Part shown: positions 58,136 through 64,000 of the stretch, in pieces | Layout: every line of letters starts with the position of its first letter | Position numbering within the stretch: position 1 is the first letter of the stretch | The notes under the pieces: generated by a model | Database searches by the model: none | Told to the model about the DNA's origin: nothing | What the model saw: the letters and a program-made list of their open reading frames with translations, nothing else | Made by a program: the position numbers and the translations under genes | Source of the DNA: Margaritifera margaritifera | Lineage: Eukaryota > Mollusca > Bivalvia > Unionida > Margaritiferidae | Length of the DNA: 64,000 nucleotides | Direction: 5' to 3' | Assembly: GCA_029931535.1 (NCBI GenBank) | Contig: JAQPZY010001549.1 | Span: forward strand, 1,594,501 to 1,658,500

Positions 58136-60587
58136 TGTAACACATTGGTAGTTAGGTAGGTCTATCTGCCTGCCTGTTATTTTTATCCGTCTGTGCTCTT
58201 CTATTTGCAATACCAACATACATTATATTTATTGCATTGCAGAGATGGCAAAATGGCTTCTGGTCTCTGCAGTAGTGATCGTAGTTGTGGCCGCTTGCCT
58301 GGTTATGATTGCCTTTCGGAAGCTTCGACACAAGGGAGGTAATATTAAGTATTCATAGTGCTACATTTTCTTTCTAAAATGCTATGTAAAAAGAGGATCG
58401 TTGATTTCCTTTTCAAAGCTGAAATATGTTTTTAATTAATGCAGCGACCCTGTAATACTAATATAGAGGACTGGAGAATCTCAATCGCCTACAATTTATG
58501 ATGGCTAAGGTTGTACTGAATTAGAATGAAAAGCCATTTAACAAAATATTAATAAAAAGAAGTAAGATTCAGCCTTATCAGAACGTACATGGATCCAATA
58601 TTTTGTCAGTATTTAAAATATGCGATATTTTCCACAGAAAAAAACAAAAGAAGCAAAATTGAGACTTATGCTACAATAACTGTCCAGTAATGGTTATGGT
58701 CATACAAATGAAATTTAACTTGAGTTGCAAAAAAAAAAAAAAAAAAAATGTAAAATTGGATTCACTTACATTTCCCTAATATCTAGTTGTCGTGGATGTA
58801 TCACCCCCTTTTAATTTTCGTACAATTTTGACAGCAAGGACGGAAGTCTTTATTATGAAACCCACATCTTTACTTTTTATGAGACAATATTGGCAAGCTG
58901 TAGTCCACATATGACTGACTGATTGATTCATTTATTGGTGTTTAACGGCACATCATCACATGTTAGGTTGCAGTCTATATATGTGAGTCTCCACATTATC
59001 TTACCTTTCAGCCTTTTTTCAGTCTATATATGTAATTCTCCACATTATCTTACCCTTCAGCCTTTGCAGTCTATATATGTAATTCTCCACACTATTTTAC
59101 CCTTCAACCTTTGCAGTCTATATATGTAATTCTCCACATTATCTTACCTTTCAGCCTTTGCAGTCTATATATGTAATTCTCCACATTATCTTACCTTTCA
59201 GCCTTTTTCAGTCTATATATGTAATTCTCCACATTATCTTACCCTTCATCCTTTGCAGTCTATATATGTAATTCTCCACACTATGGTACCTTTGAGCCTT
59301 TTTCAGTCTATATATGTAATTCTCCACATTATCTTACCTTTCAGCCTTTTTCAGTCTATATATGTAATTCTCCACATTATCTTACACTTCATCCCTTGCA
59401 CTCTATATATGTAATTCTCCACACTATGGTACCTTTCAGCCTCTGCAGTCTATATATGTAATGCTCCACGTTATCTTACCTTTCAGCCTTTGCAGTCTAT
59501 ATATGTAATTTTCCACATTGTATCACCTTTCAGACTTTGCAGTACCAAATACCGCGACAAATAATATCACATACAGGAACAGAAGAAAAACTACTGCCAA
59601 CAGATCTAGTAACGGGTACCAGAACGTCAAGGAAGCAGTATCTCCTGAAGAAACAAGAATGGTTTCGGCGAAGAACAACAATTCAAATAATCTTACCGAT
59701 TTCACGAACAATAAAGGCCAGGCCAAAGTCAGACTAAACAAGAAAAGTATTTACTCACGAAGGTTAGACTCTGCAAAATCATCCACGAGAACGTCAAGCA
59801 ACTTTCAGACACATTCACTTGCTCATGAATATGAATATATACATGAAAACGATGAACTAAAAACTCACTGTTTGTCGTATGAATCAAATCTCCGTTCAAA
59901 GTTATCAAGTACGAATTCTATCGAAAGTTTTGCAGAACCTTCTTTTGAATACGATTATGTGGTTCAGCATAGTTTTATGACTTTACGACCGCCCGCACCG
60001 GATCCCGTTGTAACCAGGAAAACCAAGAAACAATTGACAATTGACGATTCTCTATCTTGCTATGAAAGAGTAAAGAAAACATAATCAAGAGTCATTCCAT
60101 CAACATTATATGCTAAGGTCAACAAAAAGACAACGAGAGAAAGTAATTGCACAGTCTCCAGCACTGAGCTAGGAAGCAGTGATTTTATCAACAAATTAGC
60201 TCTTCCAAAATATTTCGAGTTAGAAGGTATTCTTGCAACGGACGCTATGAATTCGCCAAGTTGTTTAATATATGGTCGAAGTCAAAATAGGGGGAACGCC
60301 GAGAACATGAACTCCAGCATCTATGTACCCAGACCAGAGTTTTCGGGGCTTCGAGGTAAAATATCATATTTATGGCATTTGTATTCATTGCCTTTGTACT
60401 ACTTTAAGAACTTCTAAGTGTATTGTTTCGGTCCATACACGTTAGAAGAAAATATTTCAGATCTAAAGTTATATGTAATAATGAAATAATGCAGAGGGAG
60501 CAAGAACGTAATTCATATTCTTACGGGAAGAAAATCTCAAGAGAAACAAAATGGCATTTGCAATTGAATTTGTAACCATTTTGTCCC

Positions 60588-60661
<74 letters not shown>

Positions 60662-61797
60662 TGTTGCTTAACGGTACAACAGCATATCATAATCTTTACT
60701 ATATAGTGCTGGTTAAATGTTAAGTTCTAAAAATGTAAAGTAGTTATACATTTTTGAAAGTCTTTAGGGAGACAAAACACTTCTAGATACACACACATTT
60801 ACTCCATCAAGATAAAAGACTAAAAGACAAGGTATCAAAAAGTCTTTAAAAGGGCATATACAATAAAAGATAAAGATGAAAGGTAAAATCCTTCGAGAAA
60901 ATACGCTAAAGATTTGTTATACAAACCACATTCATGAAGAAAGTCCAAGATTTTCTCTGGTGTCACTCAGGCAGAGGAATGGAGAAAGAAATTATTCGCG
61001 TATAAGGAGATGATTTAACATATAGCATTTATAAATTAAATAACAGTTTTCGCAATGTTAAGTGCCTAAGTACAATATTGTTAGCTCACTGGGCCCCTCA
61101 TCCTGGGGCTTTTCGTGCCTCAAATATAATCCATTTTCGATATATTCTCAAACATCTGTTTGCCAAATTGCATGAGTGAGTGATCTTATTTTTGCACCAA
61201 AAATGTAGATCTACCATCATATATGGCTGTCAAAAGAACAAAAATAGAACCTTGAAACGGCTTTTTGTCACTTAAGAAAATATACTTCTAAAAAATTTAT
61301 AAATTTGACAGAAACCATCCTACTAACCCAGATTGCACGTTCAACAACTCTTGCATATGGCTGTTAGGCCGATATCAGCTGGATAAGTGACCTCATCCTA
61401 AGTTGGGTCTCTTGTTTTTGTTATATCATATATTACCTTCCATTTACTACATCCAAGAAATATAAATTTAGTTTTACTAAACACTACTAGCTTAAGCAAT
61501 AGTTTGTATATAGAAAAATTATATAATCTTTTAGACACTTGCAATTTTCGTCTTGCTAATTCTTCATTTTCTTCACAATTGTTTTGTTTTGCTCCAGCAG
61601 ACTCGAAAAGTCGAAGTGTGGCCCAATTTTTGAACTATGATTATCCTCGAAGCTATTTTGAACATCCGTCTGCCATGGATAGAGGACATCGGAGGAGCCA
61701 GTCGTCTGGTGATATGATGGTTATCGCCAGTGTCCGAAAGTCGAGGAGGAGATCGCCTAGGACTTACATTATGAAAGATTGTTACAATTCCCTTTAG
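45493..61797 (+). CDS. Ig-like transmembrane receptor gene, nine exons, TAA within exon 8
   Basis: Nine exons, listed separately, join with canonical GT-AG borders, all in phase 1. The predicted order is signal peptide, Ig-like 1, Ig-like 2, Ser/Thr stalk, Ig-like 3, Ig-like 4 plus stalk, transmembrane helix, long cytoplasmic tail. Domains 3-4 are clear duplicates of 1-2. Ig-like domains carry many N-glycosylation sites but lack the usual Cys pair at the DxGxY position. The tail contains ITIM-like SCYERV and, after an in-frame TAA at 60,082-60,084, ITSM-like TLYAKV. This looks like a cell-surface inhibitory or adhesion receptor. Two gene copies may have fused, since a copy of the 5' flank lies in the intron between exons 4 and 5. 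Confidence 0.7.
46041..46140. repeat. (GTAT)n microsatellite in intron 1
   Basis: About 25 units. Preceded by CATTTCCAGTATG, the same lead-in as the (CATA)n tract at 54,480 ahead of the paralogous exon 5. Confidence 0.95.
46263..46589 (+). CDS. Receptor exon 2: Ig-like domain 1
   Basis: Acceptor TTTTTTGCAG|AATGC, donor CCCC|GTAAGT. About 109 residues, phase 1-1. The C-terminal half ([16 protein letters not shown]) has the DxGxY turn of Ig folds, but Val stands where the second Cys would be. Eight N-x-S/T sites. Closest relative in the window is exon 5 (shared [10 protein letters not shown]). Confidence 0.72.
47851..48156 (+). CDS. Receptor exon 3: Ig-like domain 2
   Basis: Acceptor TTTTTTTAG|GTCAA, donor CAAG|GTAAAT. 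102 residues, phase 1-1. LPFMCNKTN and GNCTEF place two Cys; [12 protein letters not shown] is the DxAxY-like turn. Close relatives are exon 6 and the pseudo-exon at 38,786. Confidence 0.72.
49808..49909 (+). CDS. Receptor exon 4: extracellular stalk 1
   Basis: Acceptor CGTTTAG|AAGAC, donor AATT|GTAAGT; 34 codons, phase 1-1. Ser/Thr/Glu-rich ([20 protein letters not shown]), probably an O-glycosylated linker. The same SxLETT start occurs at the end of exon 6, where it is not split off by an intron. Confidence 0.65.
50205..51100 (+). repeat. Third copy of the receptor-gene 5' flank, inside intron 4
   Basis: Homologous to 13,310-14,197 and 44,145-44,340. Landmarks are GTCATTGTTTGATGTATATA, GTGGGTTTCATTTT-like, and TCATTATCCACGGCAACTT. 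The sequence ATAACCTATAGCATTAATC near 51,029 corresponds to the Polinton insertion site and carries no insertion. This copy has no recognisable signal-peptide exon, consistent with a gene duplicate whose 5' exon was lost. Confidence 0.7.
52239..52430. repeat. (ATA)n microsatellite within a foldback
   Basis: About 18 ATA units at 52,239-52,294, followed by GGTTATTATATACTG and, 90 bp on, by its near reverse complement (CTGTATAATAACCTCTTATTATTATA). Looks like a small foldback or MITE. Confidence 0.7.
54480..54567. repeat. (CATA)n microsatellite in intron 4
   Basis: Begins ACATTCCAGTATGTATGTA, then flips to about 20 CATA units; homologous in position to the (GTAT)n tract of intron 1. Confidence 0.95.
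54686..55012 (+). CDS. Receptor exon 5: Ig-like domain 3
   Basis: Acceptor TTCCTTGCAG|ATTGT, donor CTAC|GTAAGT. Same length (109 residues) and phase as exon 2, with strong similarity ([23 protein letters not shown]). It keeps the LLLNVTF strand, but the DxGxY turn has decayed to HNGDLKVF. Confidence 0.72.
55297..55358. repeat. (AT)n microsatellite
   Basis: AT tract within intron 5. Confidence 0.95.
56090..56700. repeat. Dispersed mollusc-type repeat
   Basis: Internally repetitive sequence with GGCCATATTGGATGT and AGGACCAACTAGA, ending in an ACAGACAACGGACGACTGAC stretch and CATAAGCTTTTCC. I associate this kind of sequence with bivalve genomes; it has no coding frame. Confidence 0.5.
57314..57706 (+). 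CDS. Receptor exon 6: Ig-like domain 4 plus stalk 2
   Basis: Acceptor CTTTGTAG|GTAGA, donor AGTA|GTACGT. 131 residues. The first about 100 align with exon 3 ([27 protein letters not shown]); the rest is a Ser/Thr-rich stalk starting [11 protein letters not shown]. The donor is weaker than the others; only phase 1 here makes exon 7 encode a membrane helix. Confidence 0.7.
58072..58132. repeat. (AT)n microsatellite
   Basis: AT tract in intron 6. Confidence 0.95.
58243..58338 (+). CDS. Receptor exon 7: transmembrane helix
   Basis: Acceptor CATTGCAG|AGATG, donor GGAG|GTAATA. 32 codons: [20 protein letters not shown] is a near-perfect single-pass helix followed by the stop-transfer FRKLRHKG. Confidence 0.8.
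58971..59542. repeat. 48-bp array of intron 3' ends, 12 copies, in register with the exon 8 acceptor
   Basis: Units of 47-49 bp starting at 58,971, 59,020, 59,067, 59,114, 59,161, 59,209, 59,256 and on to about 59,492. Each begins CAGTCTATATATGTAATTCT and ends TTACCTTTCAGCCTTT(TG). The last unit runs directly into the real acceptor CACCTTTCAGACTTTGCAG of exon 8, so every unit contains pyrimidine-rich CAG sites. Confidence 0.9.
59543..60355 (+). CDS. Receptor exon 8: cytoplasmic tail with in-frame TAA
   Basis: Starts after CTTTGCAG|TACC in phase 1. The first 180 codons to TAA 60,082-60,084 are Ser/Asn/Lys-rich with several tyrosines ([20 protein letters not shown]) and end with ITIM-like SCYERV. 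The frame then stays open another 90 codons (ITSM-like TLYAKV at 60,103-60,120, then [10 protein letters not shown]) to a donor CGAG|GTAAAA in phase 1, which fits exon 9. Either the TAA is a nonsense allele or sequencing error, or the short form is real. Confidence 0.7.
60593..60656. repeat. (AT)n microsatellite
   Basis: AT tract in intron 8. Confidence 0.95.
61601..61797 (+). CDS. Receptor exon 9: C-terminal tail
   Basis: Acceptor GCTCCAGCAG|ACTCG, phase 1, ending with TAG 61,795-61,797. 64 residues rich in Arg and Ser ([21 protein letters not shown]), with several tyrosines. It joins exon 8 in frame only if exon 8 is read past its TAA. Confidence 0.65.
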
Positions 61798-64000
61798 GCA
61801 CTTATCGTACAAACTTTAAGGGAACAAAGAATGAAACAAGTAAAATGGAAGGAAGAGGAGGAAGAAATACAATAGCCATTGATTGTTTCTGACACTTTAA
61901 AACCGATTGTATCTACTATTTGATCGTGAATAGCGTTTGCTTTTCTTATTTTTTATGGGCTAGAAAGAATGAAAGAAAGAATGCGGTAAAGGGAGAGAAA
62001 AAAATGTTAAAAAAGACATTAGTTAGGCAAATCAATTTTTGTTAACACCTAGAGGAAATTTTGCACAGTTTTGAGTATGGAGATAACAAGAACTAAAATA
62101 CTTTCCCAAAACATTATTTGCCCATGGAAGTTCAATCGATTATGTTTTAAACTAGTGAAATTTAAGACACCTTTAATGTTATTTTTAATTTCGTTGCGTA
62201 CTAAACAATGAAAACCTTGTTTTAAATCTACAATTTCATTGAGAGTAGAATATTTCTCTGTTTTCATAATTAGATTCGCCCAATAATTATTTAGCTCAGC
62301 GTGAAAAGATTAAGAATGTTACTCTTTTATTATGATGAACAAAATTATTTTCTCCGCCGACAATTGTTTTAAAATCGAAAATATTTAATTTTTTAGCGTA
62401 GAAAATTCTCGACGGGAATGAAATTATTCTCACTGCAAAGAAATTAAAATTTTCTCCGGGAGAAACACTTTTTTCCGTGAAGAAAACTAAAGTTCCTAAT
62501 TTTCTATGCTCTTCGCGAACTAAGCTATTTTCGTACCTTATGGATATTATAATATTTTAGGACACTGTGTTAAGTTCCATCTGATTCCACATGTGTTTAT
62601 GATGTCCGTCTCGCAGAGAATGATTCTTGATGAAGGCTGCGATTTTACATTCCTCTCCAAAATTTTAGATGTTTTGCCGAAAGAAATAAACTTAGTTGCA
62701 AAGTGAAATATTAATTAACTTTACCATGTTAGTACGATATTGGTTCTTTTTTTTAGAAAAACAACCGATACATCTTGAGAGCTTAGTCGGAAGACAGACA
62801 TGTGTGGCTGTGATTTGTAAGATACGAGACGTAGACAAGTTTGATACTCAGCACCTGCAAGGTTTATTTACTGCCCATTAGATATTTTGGTTTTCCTCCT
62901 GGTGGTCCAGTGTCCTCCATCGGAAGGCCAATTTCGAGCAAACACCTGGTTGGTCGATCGCACATAATATAAGTTTGTATGAGATGTTTAAAATCACACG
63001 ATAGATGAAAATGAATATAGTTTAAACTGAATTAAGTTTATTAGACAGCTGGGACTTAAGACAGGCTGATGTCTACAGTACTGAGATTTTAAGAAGGAGG
63101 AAAATATTGCTTGAACAAGCTAGAACCCAATAGGTGCCTTCTAATGAATGTTAATATTATTTTATTTACATAGATAGATATACACCACGGATATAGGTGA
63201 AGGAGAGCAGAACGAAAAGAGATGACATATCTCGTAAGATAATTTGCCTGTCTTCCTGTATATAGACATCTGTGTTCTATGCTGTACATACACATTTATG
63301 CAGTATGATAGTTTTTACCGCTCTTTTTAAAGCTTCCAAAAGTACATGCAGCTCTGTATATAAAGTTATATCGCATCTTATTTTCTTGAAGACCTGAATA
63401 TTAGACAAATGCGTGCTTCCTGAATGCTAGAAAACACTTTGAAATTGTATGTAAATACTGATTCTTTGAACCTGATATATAAATCTTCCACCTTGTCATT
63501 GTGAGATTGGATATAATCTTTGAATTTCTAAAAACCAATAGAGAAATCTTAAACTTTTGTCATTGTATACTTGTATATAAACTCTTTATTTCTAAGAATA
63601 TGATACAAATCTTACACTTTGTCTTATTTTCCCTCACACTTTTTTATATTTCACCATTTGTTTATTTGAATGATATGTTACAACAGTTTCATTCTATCAA
63701 TAATATAATGACATTGATTGCTTTGTGTTTTTTTTATTAAAAAGCTACATGCAAAGTGGTAAGAGCACCCTATGGAGATGATGATTTGGTCTTTGATTAT
63801 GATTTTCCACCCCCCACCCCACCTCTCTCTCTCTGCTTGTCTATCTGGCAGTTTCTTTATCGGACGTTCGTCTCTGTCAGTTGAAGGTTTAAGAACAGGT
63901 TAAATTTTCATGCGAAGAGTTTATGTTTGAGTTTTCTATCTACAAACCAACAAGTCCATAAATCAACATATCTATTTATCAATCCATCGATGCTTAATTA
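61798..64000. other. 3' flank without a recognised gene
   Basis: Probably includes the 3' untranslated region of the receptor gene (AATAAA-like signals are frequent in this AT-rich sequence and none can be chosen). No further gene is supported. Confidence 0.5.

Overview
The window looks like nuclear DNA of a marine lophotrochozoan, most likely a mollusc. It is AT-rich, with long introns, many AT, CT and tetranucleotide microsatellites, tRNA-derived SINEs, a non-LTR retrotransposon tail, and dispersed repeats of a kind I associate with bivalve genomes. The species cannot be named from sequence alone.

Region 1 (1-13.3 kb) is repeat-rich and holds no convincing intact gene: duplicated low-complexity blocks, a LINE tail, three tRNA-derived SINEs (one with clear target-site duplications), a perfect 44-bp hairpin, and two unidentified coding relics.

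Region 2 (14,203-33,404) is an integrated Polinton/Maverick (adintovirus-like) element of 19.2 kb. It has 75-bp terminal inverted repeats and a 5-bp duplication ATAGG. Minus-strand genes at the left encode small proteins, a long helical protein and a fibre with phage-tail-like repeats. A plus-strand block follows: packaging ATPase, small coiled-coil proteins, minor capsid (penton), a hydrophobic minor virion protein, intact major capsid protein, a membrane-active core-like protein, three small basic proteins, adenain-type protease, zinc ribbon, and a fused PLA2-like/integrase/chromodomain gene. The right third has a YqaJ-type exonuclease, two HNH endonuclease paralogues on the opposite strand, and a fragmented protein-primed family-B DNA polymerase. 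Most plus-strand virion genes start 10-25 nt downstream of a shared TTTTGTCTAACAAATAA-like motif, resembling the TCTA late promoters of CroV and mavirus. Many genes carry in-frame stops or frameshifts, often in homopolymers, so the copy is decayed or its consensus contains indel errors; the major capsid frame is open throughout.

Region 3 (13.3-14.2 kb and 33.4-61.8 kb) is a host gene cluster. An intact-looking multi-exon receptor gene (45,493-61,797, nine exons, all splice phases 1) encodes a signal peptide, two pairs of Ig-like domains with stalks, one transmembrane helix and a tyrosine-rich tail with ITIM-like and ITSM-like motifs; a TAA lies in frame between those motifs. An older, broken paralogue (34.5-39.1 kb) lies upstream, and the Polinton is inserted in its 5' flank. 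Homologous flanks at about 44.3 and 51.0 kb act as paralogous empty sites. The cluster also contains a 55-bp minisatellite, a 27-bp minisatellite, an array of 48-bp units made from a splice acceptor, and an unidentified AT-rich relic near 36-38 kb. Region 4 (61.8-64 kb) has no recognisable gene.
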